Source of the DNA: Pseudomonas sp. NBRC 111124
GTDB taxonomy: Bacteria; Pseudomonadota; Gammaproteobacteria; Pseudomonadales; Pseudomonadaceae
Assembly (NCBI RefSeq): GCF_001320245.1
Contig: NZ_BCBA01000016.1
Span: forward strand, 62,001 to 126,000
Direction of reading: 5' to 3'
DNA: 64,000 nucleotides
The first letter of the stretch is position 1. Each line of letters opens with the position of its first letter. The notes under the pieces were generated by a model that saw nothing but the letters and a program-made list of their open reading frames with translations, searched no databases and had not been told where the DNA came from. Shown piece by piece: positions 1 to 8,947 of the stretch. A program made the position numbers and the translations under genes.

Positions 1-1
1 G

Positions 2-307
2 TCGCAGGATGACAAGCTCAAGACTGAACTGGAGTTCGAAGGTAAATTGCGCGCGCTGATGGGCGAATACTCCAAGTCGCTGCGCGACGTGATTGCCCTG
101 CTCGACCCAGAATCCAAACTGAGCAAAGCCCCACGTGGCGCAGTCAAAACCGTCGCCACCAAGCGTGCGCGCAAGGTCAAGCAATACAAGAACCCGCACA
201 ACGGTGAAGTGATCGAAACCAAAGGCGGCAACCACAAGACCCTGAAAGAATGGAAAGCCAAATGGGGTGGTGATGTGGTTGAAAGCTGGGCAACCCTGCT
301 GGACTGA
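2..307 (+). CDS. mvaT: MvaT-family H-NS-like nucleoid protein (5' end outside window)
   Basis: This is the C-terminal part of a xenogeneic silencer of the MvaT/TurA family, a nucleoid protein that coats AT-rich DNA. The reading frame is open from base 2, so the true start lies before the window. The last third is basic and ends with the family's DNA-binding segment, KGGNHKTLKEWKAKWG, followed by a short acidic tail. The upstream half visible here (LKTELEFEGKLRALMGEY) is the end of the oligomerisation coiled coil. It is followed by a terminator and convergent sbcB, the same neighbour that mvaT has in P. aeruginosa. Whether it is TurA or another paralogue cannot be settled from the fragment. 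Confidence 0.93.
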   Translation, partial: SQDDKLKTELEFEGKLRALMGEYSKSLRDVIALLDPESKLSKAPRGAVKTVATKRARKVKQYKNPHNGEVIETKGGNHKTLKEWKAKWGGDVVESWATLLD

Positions 308-341
308 TTGTCCACCGCAACGCTCTGCCCTTACAAACAAG

Positions 342-366
342 AACGCCGGCATAAAGCCGGCGTTTT
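342..366. terminator. Bidirectional terminator between mvaT and sbcB
   Basis: A perfect 9-bp stem (342-350 with 356-364) and a 5-base loop are followed by T residues on the plus strand and preceded by A residues. It can therefore stop transcription of both convergent genes. Confidence 0.85.
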
Positions 367-377
367 TGTTTACGTAT

Positions 378-1814
378 TCAAAGGTTGATAGCAAACTGCT
401 CGCGCAAGTTGCTGGCATGCACCTGCCAGGCGTCCAGCACCCGTCGCCCGGCCTCGTCTGCTTTGGCCCAGGCATCCAGCCTGGCCTGCTCGAAATCACC
501 CAGCGTGTTCGGTGCCCCCCATTGCGGGTCACTCAAGCGCTGCTGGCAGAAACCAAACCAGCGCTGGCGCTCTTCGCTGTTCAAGGTCTCTGGGAAGTTC
601 CGCGCGCGGTAACGGAACAACAACTCCGGCAGGCGGGGATCATCGAACATCCAATGGCCGAGCCCTAACTGCGCGGGGTCCAGCGTGCGAACTTGTTCGC
701 ACAGGCGGCGGTCGCGGTTCCCGATGAAACCGTCATACAACTGCTGTTCCGGGTCTTCAACCGCCGCAAATTCTGCCTCGCCGTAGATAAGCTCAAGCTT
801 GTCTTGCCATTCAGACTGTTGATTCGCCAACTGTTCAGCGCGTGATTGCATCAATGCCAGATCAATACCCAGACGTTGCTGATCCGCTGGGCGCAATACC
901 GAGAGCGGCGCGACTACCGGACAGCGGTTGATCTGCACCAACTTGAGTGGGACCGGTAATTGTCCTTCAGATAATTCCTCACGCCGTGTGTACAAACGCT
1001 CACGCAGCACCTCGGCAGTTTCCCTTATTAACGGTAGGGTTTCCTGAGCCAGGTCGCACACAATCAGTGCATTGCGATTACGCGGGTGCCAGGCCAATGG
1101 CAGGACCACACCCAGATAATTACGTGCTGCGGAAAAGCGCCCGGATATATGCACCAGCGGCTGCAATAAACGGATCTGTTCCATCACTTTGTGCTTGCTG
1201 CGCAATTGGAACAGCCACTCGTACAACTTGGGTTGTTTCTGCCTTATCAGGCGCGCCAGGGCAATCGTTGCCCGTACGTCGGAAAGCGCTTCATGGGCAT
1301 GCCCATGGTCGATGCCATTGGCTTGGCTGAGCAGTTCCAGGCGCAGGCTGGTGCGCCCATCCTGCTGCGGCCAGACGATGCCTTCCGGGCGCAAGGCATA
1401 AGCGGTGCGCACAACATCGATCAAGTCCCAGCGGCTGTTGCCGCCTTGCCACTCACGGCCGTAAGGGTCGAAGAAGTTGCGGTAGAGGCTATAGCGGGTC
1501 ACCTCGTCGTCGAAGCGCAAGGTGTTATAGCCGGCACTACAGGTGCCGGGCCGCGCCAGCTGCTCGTGGACCCGAGTCATGAATTCGGCTTCGCACAGGC
1601 CTTGGTTGGCGAGTTGCTCGGGGGTGATACCGGTGACCAGGCAGGCGGCCGGGTGCGGCAGAATATCGTCCGAAGGGCGGCAATAAAGGCTGATCGGTTC
1701 TTCGATCTCGTTGAGTTCGAGATCGGTGCGCACACCAGCGACCTGCAGCGGCCGGTCGCAGCGCGGGTTGATGCCAGTGGTTTCGTAGTCGTGCCAGAAA
1801 ATGCTGGTAGTCAC
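378..1814 (-). CDS. sbcB: Exodeoxyribonuclease I
   Basis: Processive 3'-5' single-strand DNA exonuclease used in recombination and mismatch repair. The N-terminus carries the DnaQ-like acidic motif HDYETTG (D9 and E11), followed by the RNase H-fold exonuclease domain and the SH3-like and helical ExoI C-terminal domains. A GTG start at 1814 gives 478 aa, close to the 475 aa of E. coli ExoI, and places DYETTG where the family has it. The longer open frame to 1922 would overlap the PilZ gene and adds a low-complexity tail unlike the family. It is convergent with mvaT. Confidence 0.95.
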   Translation of the reverse strand: MTTSIFWHDYETTGINPRCDRPLQVAGVRTDLELNEIEEPISLYCRPSDDILPHPAACLVTGITPEQLANQGLCEAEFMTRVHEQLARPGTCSAGYNTLRFDDEVTRYSLYRNFFDPYGREWQGGNSRWDLIDVVRTAYALRPEGIVWPQQDGRTSLRLELLSQANGIDHGHAHEALSDVRATIALARLIRQKQPKLYEWLFQLRSKHKVMEQIRLLQPLVHISGRFSAARNYLGVVLPLAWHPRNRNALIVCDLAQETLPLIRETAEVLRERLYTRREELSEGQLPVPLKLVQINRCPVVAPLSVLRPADQQRLGIDLALMQSRAEQLANQQSEWQDKLELIYGEAEFAAVEDPEQQLYDGFIGNRDRRLCEQVRTLDPAQLGLGHWMFDDPRLPELLFRYRARNFPETLNSEERQRWFGFCQQRLSDPQWGAPNTLGDFEQARLDAWAKADEAGRRVLDAWQVHASNLREQFAINL

Positions 1815-1860
1815 GGGGTCGTCCTGTTTCGAGGTCGACCCGATTCTAGCGGAGCCAGGC

Positions 1861-2220
1861 TCAGGCGGAAGCGTTGGCGGGATGGAAACTGAAATAGTCG
1901 CGCAGCGAGCGGACGAATTCATCGTACTCGCGCGGCGCCTGCAGCAGCATGAAGCCGGAATCGTAGTGGCCCGGGGTCTGATCTTCGCAGCACCAGAGGC
2001 AACTGGCGGTCAGGTTGATGAACTGAAACCCGCCCCCGGCCAGCGGCAGGCGCAATTGCAGTTCGAAATCCGGCCCGACCAGCACAGGCAGCGAACTGAT
2101 CAGCATGATCCCGTCTTCGGAGGCATTACCCAGTTGCCCGATCGGCTGATCGGTAAAGCGGTTGTAGACCTTGAGTACACAAGGCAACTGATGGCGTTCG
2201 ATATGGCGCTTGATGAACAT
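1861..2220 (-). CDS. PilZ-domain c-di-GMP-binding protein
   Basis: A single-domain 119-aa PilZ protein. Both ligand-binding signatures are present: RxxxR at residues 5-9 (RHIER) and NxSxxG at 32-37 (NASEDG), so binding of c-di-GMP is expected. The rest is the predicted six-stranded barrel with a short C-terminal helix. It has no transmembrane segment or partner domain, so it probably acts as a cytoplasmic adaptor. It lies just upstream of sbcB on the same strand with a 46-base gap. The target is unknown. BifA, a c-di-GMP phosphodiesterase, is encoded about 19 kb away, but no direct link is implied. Confidence 0.88.
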   Translation of the reverse strand: MFIKRHIERHQLPCVLKVYNRFTDQPIGQLGNASEDGIMLISSLPVLVGPDFELQLRLPLAGGGFQFINLTASCLWCCEDQTPGHYDSGFMLLQAPREYDEFVRSLRDYFSFHPANASA

Positions 2221-2344
2221 GATCGCGAGTGCAGTCCCGTACCTGATGCCAGGAATGCAAGGTACTGGCGGTTGTTGTAACAGCTGAGTTACAGGTTAGC
2301 GCAGCGCACCAGGCAAATCCCGTGAAATTAACGACACCTTGGTG

Positions 2345-2731
2345 TTAACGCCAAGTGGGGGTATTCACCGGGTTGGCCACCGCCGCTTCCGCACCCCGGT
2401 AATGCCCAAGCTTCTGCAGGGTTTCCAGACGCGCCTTGGCCCGATAGGCGTATTCATTGCCCGGGTACTGCTGGATCAGGTATTCGTAAGTCTGCGCGGC
2501 ATCCACATATAGCTTGTCGCGCTCCAGGCACTGGCCACGCAGCAGCGACACTTCCGGGTGGATGAACGGCCGCGCACGGCTGGTGCGGTCGACCTGCGAC
2601 AGCTCCAGCATGACCTTCGAGCAATCGCCACGGTCATAGGCGCGGTAAGCGTTGTTCAGGTGGTGGTCCATGGACCAGCGGGTGCAGCCGAGGGTGCTGG
2701 CCGCCAGGGCGATTACGATCAGGGCGCGCAT
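2345..2731 (-). CDS. TPR-type outer-membrane lipoprotein
   Basis: A small 128-aa lipoprotein. The hydrophobic N-terminus ends in a lipobox (STLGC, Cys16). The body has an alternating helical pattern (NNAYRAYDRGDCSKVMLELSQ, then a segment with TYEYLIQQYPGNEYAYRAKARL) that fits two or three tetratricopeptide repeats, suggesting a scaffold role in the cell envelope. The start at 2731 is chosen because GGAG lies 6-9 bases upstream and it leaves a normal signal peptide. The longer open frame has no such signal. It is divergent from pykA. Specific function is unknown. Confidence 0.8.
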   Translation of the reverse strand: MRALIVIALAASTLGCTRWSMDHHLNNAYRAYDRGDCSKVMLELSQVDRTSRARPFIHPEVSLLRGQCLERDKLYVDAAQTYEYLIQQYPGNEYAYRAKARLETLQKLGHYRGAEAAVANPVNTPTWR

Positions 2732-2912
2732 GGGGTATCTCCTTTGATGCCAGTGTATCGGCCATTGCCGGCAAATCTTCACAGCCATTTGCAAGGATAC
2801 TCCGGCCCGTTCAAATGCCACCCTGCATTGGTCGCAGGTAGTGCAACGGAACAATGACTACAGCGCAATTGAGGAGTAGCCTTTCGCTGCGCTTCACTAT
2901 AGGAGTCTGTGC

Positions 2913-4367
2913 ATGAGCATCCGCCGTACCAAAATCGTTGCCACCCTTGGCCCCGCCAGCAACTCGCCGGAAGTGATCGAACAGCTGATCCTCGCCGGCC
3001 TGGACGTGGCACGCCTGAACTTCTCCCACGGCACTCCGGACGAGCACAAGGCGCGCGCGCGCCTGATCCGTGACATCGCCGCCAAGAACGGCCGCCATGT
3101 CGCACTGCTGGGTGACCTGCAGGGTCCTAAGATCCGCATCGCCAAGTTCGCCAACAAGCGCATCGAACTGAAGATCGGTGACAAGTTCACCTTCTCTACC
3201 GCCCACCCGCTGACCGAAGGCAACCAGGACATCGTCGGTATCGACTATCCCGACCTGGTCAAGGACTGCGGCGTTGGTGACGAACTGCTGCTCGACGACG
3301 GCCGTGTGGTCATGCGCGTCGAGACCGCCACCGCAGACGCCCTGCACTGCGTGGTGATCATCGGTGGCCCGCTGTCGGACCATAAAGGCATCAACCGCAA
3401 AGGTGGCGGCCTGACCGCACCTGCCCTGACCGAAAAAGACAAGGCCGACATCAAGCTGGCTGCGGAAATGGACCTGGACTACCTGGCCGTCTCCTTCCCG
3501 CGTGACGCCAGCGACATGGAATACGCGCGCAAGCTGCGTGACGAGTCCGGCGGCAGCGCCTGGCTGGTAGCCAAGATCGAACGTGCCGAGGCCGTAGCCG
3601 ACGACGAGACGCTGGACAAGCTGATCGCAGCCTCCGACGCCGTAATGGTTGCCCGTGGCGACCTGGGCGTGGAAATCGGTGACGCCGAGCTGATCGCCAT
3701 CCAGAAGAAGATCATCCAGCACGCCCGCCGCAACAACAAAGCGGTGATCGTGGCGACCCAGATGATGGAGTCGATGATCCAGAACCCGATGCCGACCCGC
3801 GCCGAAGTGTCCGACGTGGCCAACGCCGTGCTCGACAACACCGATGCGGTGATGCTGTCGGCCGAAAGCGCCGCCGGTGCCTACCCGATCGAAGCCGTAC
3901 AGGCCATGGCCCGTATCTGCTCCGGTGCCGAGAAGCACCCGACCAGCCAGAAGTCCAGCCACCGCCTGCACACCACCTTCGAGCGCTGCGACGAAAGCAT
4001 TGCCCTGGCAGCGATGTACACCGCCAACCACTTCCCGGGCGTGAAGGCGATCATCGCCTTGACCGAAAGCGGCTACACCCCGCTGATCATGTCGCGCCTG
4101 CGTTCGCACGTGCCGATCTTCGCACTGTCGCCGCACCGCGCCACCCAGGCCCGTGCCAACATGTTCCGCGGCGTCTACCCGATCGCCTTCGACCCGGCTT
4201 CGCTGCCGGCCGACAAGGTCAGCCAGGCAGCCGTCGACGAGCTGCTCAAGCGCGGCCTGGTGGAGCAAGGTGACTGGGTGATCCTGACCAAGGGTGACAG
4301 CTACCACACCATCGGTGGTACCAACGGCATGAAGATCCTGCACGTCGGTGATCCGCTGATCGGCTGA
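2913..4367 (+). CDS. pykA: Pyruvate kinase
   Basis: Converts phosphoenolpyruvate and ADP to pyruvate and ATP, the last glycolytic step, in the cytoplasm. At 484 aa it starts with the family N-terminus RRTKIVATLGPAS, has the active-site lysine region VAKIERAEA and the signature MVARGDLGVEIG near residue 245, and ends with the allosteric C-terminal domain. Length and sequence fit the PykA (type II, AMP/sugar-phosphate activated) group. AGGAG at 2901-2905 precedes the ATG. It is monocistronic, and a 30-bp REP inverted repeat follows the stop. Confidence 0.97.
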   Translation: MSIRRTKIVATLGPASNSPEVIEQLILAGLDVARLNFSHGTPDEHKARARLIRDIAAKNGRHVALLGDLQGPKIRIAKFANKRIELKIGDKFTFSTAHPLTEGNQDIVGIDYPDLVKDCGVGDELLLDDGRVVMRVETATADALHCVVIIGGPLSDHKGINRKGGGLTAPALTEKDKADIKLAAEMDLDYLAVSFPRDASDMEYARKLRDESGGSAWLVAKIERAEAVADDETLDKLIAASDAVMVARGDLGVEIGDAELIAIQKKIIQHARRNNKAVIVATQMMESMIQNPMPTRAEVSDVANAVLDNTDAVMLSAESAAGAYPIEAVQAMARICSGAEKHPTSQKSSHRLHTTFERCDESIALAAMYTANHFPGVKAIIALTESGYTPLIMSRLRSHVPIFALSPHRATQARANMFRGVYPIAFDPASLPADKVSQAAVDELLKRGLVEQGDWVILTKGDSYHTIGGTNGMKILHVGDPLIG

Positions 4368-4392
4368 TAGCCTCCCGGGGCCGCTTTGCGGC

Positions 4393-4464
4393 CCTTTCGC
4401 GACACAAGGCCGCTCCTACAGGTGATCGCATTTCCCTGTAGGAGCGGCCTTGTGTCGCGAAAGG
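4393..4464. repeat. REP inverted pair (perfect 30-bp arms)
   Basis: Positions 4393-4422 and 4435-4464 are perfect 30-base inverted copies separated by 12 bases. Each arm contains GTAGGAGCGGCCTTGTGTCG, a Pseudomonas REP variant. It lies between the convergent ends of pykA and the flavoprotein gene and probably also terminates transcription. Confidence 0.9.
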
Positions 4465-4487
4465 AGGGCAAAGCCCTCCCAGCTCAC

Positions 4488-5408
4488 TCAAGCATGCTCG
4501 ACGAATACATCAGCAAACACCTGCCCCCGCGGCACCCCGGCAATAAACAGCCGCCGGGCAAACCGCTCGACGCTCCCCGACGCCCCACACACCAGCGCCA
4601 CCGTCTGCCGCGATGACGGCCGCATCCCCGCTAGCGCTTCCTCCATATGCTCCGCCAGCACCAGCTCGACCGTCACACCCTCCAGTTGCATCAGTGATTC
4701 AGCCAGATAGTGCCCAGCGCTGTCCCGCGCCACATGCACCACCCGAATCTCCCCTTGATGCCCCTGGCGCAATGCTTCGCGCAAAATGCCCCACAACGGT
4801 GCCAGCCCGGTGCCCGCGGCCAAAAGCCAGAGCGGCCGCGTGTGCCAGTCCGGGTCATAGTGCAGTACTCCGCCGCGCAGCTCACCCAGGCGCAATTCAT
4901 CACCCACTTGCAGCCCACGTGCCTTGTCGCAAAAGGCGCCCGGGCGCTGGCAATCAACATGAAACTCGAGGAAGTCATCCTCCCCCGGCAGGCTTGCCAA
5001 GGAATAAGGCCGGGCTATCGCCCCCAGCCACAGCACCACATGCTGCCCCGCCTGATAACGCAATGCCCGTTCGGGGCGCAGCCGCAAGCGCAGCACATCG
5101 CCAGACCAGTCCGCCGCACACACCCGCGCCGGCACGCCATCCTGCTGCGGGTCGAACACTGCCACGTGCAAGTCCTCGACCACCCGGCACTGGCAGGCCA
5201 GGCGCCAGCCCAGGGCATACTTGTCCAGCGCCAGGGCCTCGGGCAAGGCGTCCGCTGGCTGCCCTTCCAGGCAATGCACCAGGCAGGCGTGGCAACTGCC
5301 GGCTCGGCAGCTATAGGGCACATTCAGCCCGGCCTCGTTAAGGGCATCAAGCAGGTTGCTGCCGGTCGGCACCTTCCAGCGGCGCGCGCCCACGCAAAGT
5401 TCAGGCAT
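4488..5408 (-). CDS. Ferredoxin reductase-type flavoprotein with N-terminal 2Fe-2S domain
   Basis: A 306-aa electron-transfer reductase. Residues 1-80 form a plant-type 2Fe-2S ferredoxin with Cys34, Cys39 and Cys42 (CRAGSCHAC) and Cys72 or Cys74 as the fourth ligand. The next part is an FAD-binding barrel with the RPYSLAS motif, and the last third is an NAD(P)-binding domain with GTGLAPLWGI. This layout matches reductase components of ring-hydroxylating oxygenases and CDP-6-deoxyglucose reductase-like proteins, but no oxygenase lies nearby, so the acceptor is unknown. The start at 5408 follows an AGAAAGA ribosome-binding site and gives a normal ferredoxin N-terminus. It is divergent from fumA. 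Confidence 0.87.
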   Translation of the reverse strand: MPELCVGARRWKVPTGSNLLDALNEAGLNVPYSCRAGSCHACLVHCLEGQPADALPEALALDKYALGWRLACQCRVVEDLHVAVFDPQQDGVPARVCAADWSGDVLRLRLRPERALRYQAGQHVVLWLGAIARPYSLASLPGEDDFLEFHVDCQRPGAFCDKARGLQVGDELRLGELRGGVLHYDPDWHTRPLWLLAAGTGLAPLWGILREALRQGHQGEIRVVHVARDSAGHYLAESLMQLEGVTVELVLAEHMEEALAGMRPSSRQTVALVCGASGSVERFARRLFIAGVPRGQVFADVFVEHA

Positions 5409-5657
5409 GGTAAGTCTTTCTCCATCGATCACCGGGTCACTGTATGCCAAGCGCGCATTGGCAGCAAAAAGGATGCCTGCCAGCTGCCGACCATGGTCCG
5501 GACCACGCGCAGGTGTTTCGCGCAGTGAGGCGCGGTATACTGCCGCGCCTTTTTCCGTCGGCCTGACCTGCCGGCGCCTTGCAAGGCGCTTCGACACGCT
5601 GGTCGGCACCGTCGAGCGTCTTTTTGAATGTTCCCGTCTTTAAGAGGAGCGCGCTGC

Positions 5658-7181
5658 ATGACCGTGATCAAGCAAGACGACCTGATTCAGAGCGTCGCCG
5701 ACGCCCTGCAATTCATCTCGTACTACCACCCCGTCGATTTCATCCAGGCGATGCACGAAGCCTACCTGCGTGAAGAGTCGCCTGCTGCACGCGATTCGAT
5801 CGCCCAGATCCTGATCAACTCGCGGATGTGCGCCACCGGCCACCGCCCGATCTGCCAGGACACCGGTATCGTCACCGTGTTCATCCGCGTGGGCATGGAT
5901 GTGCGCTGGGACGGCGCCACCATGAGTGTCGACGACATGATCAACGAAGGTGTGCGTCGCGCCTACAACCTGCCTGAAAACGTCCTGCGCGCCTCGATCC
6001 TGGCCGACCCGGCCGGTGCCCGCAAGAACACCAAGGACAACACCCCGGCCGTCATCCACTACTCCATCGTCCCGGGCGACAAGGTCGAAGTCGACGTTGC
6101 AGCCAAAGGCGGCGGTTCGGAGAACAAGTCGAAGATGGCCATGCTCAACCCGTCCGACTCGATCGTCGACTGGGTGCTGAAGACCGTCCCGACCATGGGC
6201 GCTGGCTGGTGCCCGCCTGGCATGCTCGGCATCGGCATCGGTGGTACCGCCGAGAAGGCCGCGGTGATGGCCAAGGAAGTGTTGATGGAGTCCATCGACA
6301 TCCACGAACTGAAAGCCCGTGGCCCGCAGAACCGCCTCGAAGAGATCCGCCTGGAGCTGTTCGACAAGGTCAACCAGCTGGGCATCGGCGCCCAGGGCCT
6401 CGGCGGCCTGACCACCGTGCTCGACGTCAAGATCATGGACTACCCGACTCATGCCGCCTCCTTGCCGGTGTGCATGATCCCGAACTGCGCCGCTACCCGT
6501 CACGCCCACTTCGTGCTCGACGGCAACGGCCCGGCCGAGCTTGAAGCGCCGTCGCTGGACGCCTACCCGGAAATCGTCTGGGAAGCCGGCCCGAGCGCCC
6601 GTCGCGTCAACCTCGACGACATCACTCCGGAAGAAGTCGCCAGCTGGAAGCCGGGCGAGACCATCCTGCTCAACGGCAAGATGCTCACCGGTCGCGACGC
6701 TGCGCACAAGCGCATGGTCGAAATGCTCAACCGCGGTGAAGAACTGCCGGTCGACCTCAAAGGCCGCTTCATCTACTACGTCGGCCCGGTCGACCCGGTC
6801 GGTGACGAAGTGGTAGGCCCAGCCGGCCCGACCACCGCCACCCGCATGGACAAGTTCACCCGCCAGATCCTCGAGCAGACCGGCCTGCTGGGCATGATCG
6901 GCAAGTCCGAGCGTGGCCCGACCGCGATCGAAGCGATCAAGGACAACAAGGCCGTGTACCTCATGGCTGTGGGCGGCGCTGCCTACCTGGTGGCCCAGGC
7001 CATCCGCAAGTCGAAGGTCCTGGCCTTCGCCGAGCTGGGCATGGAAGCGATCTACGAGTTCGAGGTCAAGGACATGCCGGTGACCGTCGCTGTCGACAGC
7101 AACGGTGAGTCGGTGCACATCACTGGCCCTGCCCTGTGGCAGAGCAAGATTGCCCAGAGCCTGGCAGTTGAAGTGAAGTAA
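5658..7181 (+). CDS. fumA: Class I (4Fe-4S) fumarate hydratase
   Basis: Hydrates fumarate to malate in the TCA cycle. The 507-aa protein has the fused alpha and beta domains of the iron-sulphur class: cysteine motifs ICQDTG near residue 67 and CMIPNCAATRH near 270, a GGGSENKSK substrate loop, and the C-terminal beta domain beginning GRDAAHKRM. The cluster makes the enzyme oxygen- and iron-sensitive, unlike FumC. AGAGG at 5644-5648 precedes the ATG at 5658. The in-frame upstream ATG at 5628 lacks a ribosome-binding site. A strong terminator follows. Confidence 0.95.
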   Translation: MTVIKQDDLIQSVADALQFISYYHPVDFIQAMHEAYLREESPAARDSIAQILINSRMCATGHRPICQDTGIVTVFIRVGMDVRWDGATMSVDDMINEGVRRAYNLPENVLRASILADPAGARKNTKDNTPAVIHYSIVPGDKVEVDVAAKGGGSENKSKMAMLNPSDSIVDWVLKTVPTMGAGWCPPGMLGIGIGGTAEKAAVMAKEVLMESIDIHELKARGPQNRLEEIRLELFDKVNQLGIGAQGLGGLTTVLDVKIMDYPTHAASLPVCMIPNCAATRHAHFVLDGNGPAELEAPSLDAYPEIVWEAGPSARRVNLDDITPEEVASWKPGETILLNGKMLTGRDAAHKRMVEMLNRGEELPVDLKGRFIYYVGPVDPVGDEVVGPAGPTTATRMDKFTRQILEQTGLLGMIGKSERGPTAIEAIKDNKAVYLMAVGGAAYLVAQAIRKSKVLAFAELGMEAIYEFEVKDMPVTVAVDSNGESVHITGPALWQSKIAQSLAVEVK

Positions 7182-7190
7182 ACCTGATGT

Positions 7191-7227
7191 AACAGCAGCG
7201 GCGCCCGAGTGGCGCCGCTGCTGTTTT
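7191..7227 (+). terminator. fumA terminator
   Basis: A perfect 15-bp stem (7191-7205 with 7211-7225) with a 5-base loop ends in T residues, starting 9 bases after the fumA stop. Confidence 0.9.
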
Positions 7228-7348
7228 CAGGAATCTTTCAAACTGCTCCGGCCAGTCCCTGCGGGTAAACACCTGCCCTTCCTGCTGCCCCCCCGCACTA
7301 CCTCATAATCCATCTCACACACCAGCCACTGGCAGGCCGCGAGGCGGA

Positions 7349-7939
7349 TCAGATCGGCAGTTCCTTGGTCCAGAACGACATGATCTTTTCCGAGCTGTCC
7401 TGCTCGTCGAGGTCTCGCCAGGCATAGCGCGTGCGCAGGGATGGCTCATGCAGAAAGCCGCGATTGCGCCAGAAGCCATGCAGCGGTTTGTAGTCCACAG
7501 GCCGGCGCGGATGCACACCCGGGCGCTCCACGGCGCAGAACGCGCAAAAGTCGAACTCGGCCAGTTTGTGGGCATAGGACTCGCGCTCAATGAAGAAGCG
7601 CACGCCCAGCCCGCGGCCACGGTACTCCGGCAATACCAGCGACCCACCGAAGTAGTAGACGCTGGCCGGGTCGCGCCCCTGGGCCAGGAAAGGCTGCTGA
7701 AACTCCGGGGCTACATCCACCAGCGGCAAGCCGGTAGAAGCGCCGACCACCTGGCCGTCGTCCAGGGCCAGCACCACCAGGCTGCGCCCGGAGCGGGTGT
7801 AGCGGGCCAGGTGGTCCACCTCGTACTCCGGGGTGCCGTCGTAGAGATAGGGAAACTCGCGAAACACGGTCAGGCGCAGGCGAGCGAGGTCATCGATGTA
7901 AGGCGCGATAGCGGCGCCGTGCAACAGGCGTATTTCCAT
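7349..7939 (-). CDS. GNAT-family N-acetyltransferase
   Basis: A 196-aa acetyl-CoA-dependent acyltransferase. The acetyl-CoA pyrophosphate loop is clear as LPEYRGRGLGVRFF (about residues 104-117), preceded by the strand YYFGGSLV. The C-terminal part (KPLHGFWRNRGF) is the usual last helix and strand of the fold. It is encoded alone on the minus strand, convergent with fumA. The substrate cannot be inferred. Confidence 0.85.
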   Translation of the reverse strand: MEIRLLHGAAIAPYIDDLARLRLTVFREFPYLYDGTPEYEVDHLARYTRSGRSLVVLALDDGQVVGASTGLPLVDVAPEFQQPFLAQGRDPASVYYFGGSLVLPEYRGRGLGVRFFIERESYAHKLAEFDFCAFCAVERPGVHPRRPVDYKPLHGFWRNRGFLHEPSLRTRYAWRDLDEQDSSEKIMSFWTKELPI

Positions 7940-8054
7940 GCTTGGCGGTCGTTTTGTCGATGTGGATGACGCGCTCGGCTAAGCCGGGCTTGAGGGGAAA
8001 CCCTATCATCCGAGCCAGCACGCCGCCTTTTCCCTACACGACAGGTATTGTTCC

Positions 8055-8203
8055 ATGACCGCTACCGAGCTGGTAAATGCTTACTACGCCGCCTTCAATG
8101 CCGGCGACATGCCAGCCTCCCTGGCACTGCTCAGCGAAGACGTGATTCACGACATCAACCCAACTACTACAACCTCAATGACTGGGTCGAACAGGTGGCG
8201 TGA
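8055..8203 (+). pseudogene. SnoaL/ketosteroid-isomerase-like gene with internal deletion
   Basis: The first 35 codons (MTATELVNAYYAAFNAG through SEDVIHDIN) are the N-terminus of the NTF2/SnoaL-like ketosteroid isomerase-related family, which is normally around 130 aa. Directly after codon 35 the sequence jumps to that family's C-terminal end, NYYNLNDWVEQVA plus stop (8162-8203), but in a different frame. The middle of the gene, including most of the barrel, is missing and the ends are out of register, so no functional product is expected. A long REP hairpin begins 16 bases after the remnant stop. Confidence 0.8.
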
Positions 8204-8218
8204 ACCTAAACGGTCTCT

Positions 8219-8302
8219 GTGGGAGCGGGCGGGCCCGCGAACACCGGCGCAGCCGGTGCCATGCACCGCGCTGGATTCTTCGCGGGCGCGCCCGCTCCCA
8301 CA
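8219..8302. repeat. REP-like inverted pair
   Basis: Perfect 14-base outer arms TGTGGGAGCGGGCG (8219-8232) and its complement (8289-8302) enclose a second hairpin (CACCGGC-GCA-GCCGGTG). It sits between the SnoaL remnant and the end of the DJ-1 gene, where it could serve as a bidirectional terminator. Confidence 0.82.
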
Positions 8303-8317
8303 AGTTGACCGCGCTTG

Positions 8318-8896
8318 TCAGGCGATACGGGTGCCAAGCACCTTGAGGAAGGCCGCCAACCAGGCCGGGTGCGCCGGCCATGCGGGGGCGGTCACCAGGT
8401 TGCCGTCGACATGCGCCTGGTCCACCGCGATGTCGATGAACGTGCCCCCGGCCAGGCGCACCTCCGGCGCACAGGCCGGATACGCACTGCACTCACGCCC
8501 TTCCAGCACGCCAGCCGCCGCCAGCAGCTGCGCGCCATGGCACACAGCCGCAATCGGCTTGCCGGCTTGGTCGAACGCGCGCACCAGGTCCAGCACTTTC
8601 TCATCCAGGCGCAGGTACTCCGGCGCTCGGCCACCGGGGATCAGCAACGCGTCGTAGCCCTCAGCCCGTACCCGCACGAAATCGTAGTTCAGGGCAAAAT
8701 TGTGCCCAGGCTTCTCGCTGTAGGTCTGCTCGCCTTCAAAGTCGTGAATCGCCGTGCGCACGGTTTGCCCCGCAACCTTCTCCGGGCACACCGCATGCAC
8801 CGTGTGGCCGACCATGCTCAGCGCCTGGAACGGCACCATGGCCTCGTAATCTTCGACATAGTCGCCAACCAGCATGAGAATCTTCTTCGCCGTCAT
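8318..8896 (-). CDS. DJ-1/PfpI family protein
   Basis: A 192-aa class I glutamine amidotransferase-like protein of the DJ-1/PfpI superfamily, whose members include glyoxalases/deglycases, chaperones and amidases. The nucleophile elbow is AVCHGAQLL with Cys119-His120, preceded by the [11 protein letters not shown] strand-turn. The ATG at 8896 is preferred to the GTG three codons upstream because AAGGAG lies 8 bases before the ATG but abuts the GTG. The monocistronic arrangement gives no substrate clue. Confidence 0.87.
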   Translation of the reverse strand: MTAKKILMLVGDYVEDYEAMVPFQALSMVGHTVHAVCPEKVAGQTVRTAIHDFEGEQTYSEKPGHNFALNYDFVRVRAEGYDALLIPGGRAPEYLRLDEKVLDLVRAFDQAGKPIAAVCHGAQLLAAAGVLEGRECSAYPACAPEVRLAGGTFIDIAVDQAHVDGNLVTAPAWPAHPAWLAAFLKVLGTRIA

Positions 8897-8947
8897 CGCA
8901 CTCACTCCTTCGATTGCCTAGAGACAGTCACTGCACGATAGCCGCTC

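Noticed and set aside
329..333. A tRNA or small RNA gene anywhere in the window
   Set aside because: I scanned intergenic regions for cloverleaf-like arrangements and CCA-ended structures and saw none. Hairpins found were terminators or REP elements. A covariance-model search would be decisive.
1815..1922. Longer N-terminus of exonuclease I
   Set aside because: The extension overlaps the PilZ gene, lacks similarity to the family and has no ribosome-binding site. The GTG at 1814 gives the expected length.
2811..4343. A 510-codon open frame antisense to pykA, and similar long antisense frames opposite fumA, groESL, secA, mexW, bifA and ftsZ
   Set aside because: These are shadows caused by high GC and biased codon use. 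Their translations are rich in His, Val, Gly, Gln and Arg without any recognisable domain, while the opposite strand encodes a well-known protein.
4393..4464. Repeated palindromes taken as a CRISPR array or insertion-sequence ends
   Set aside because: The copies are single or paired inverted units scattered over 47 kb with no regular spacers, no cas genes and no transposase. They fit REP elements.
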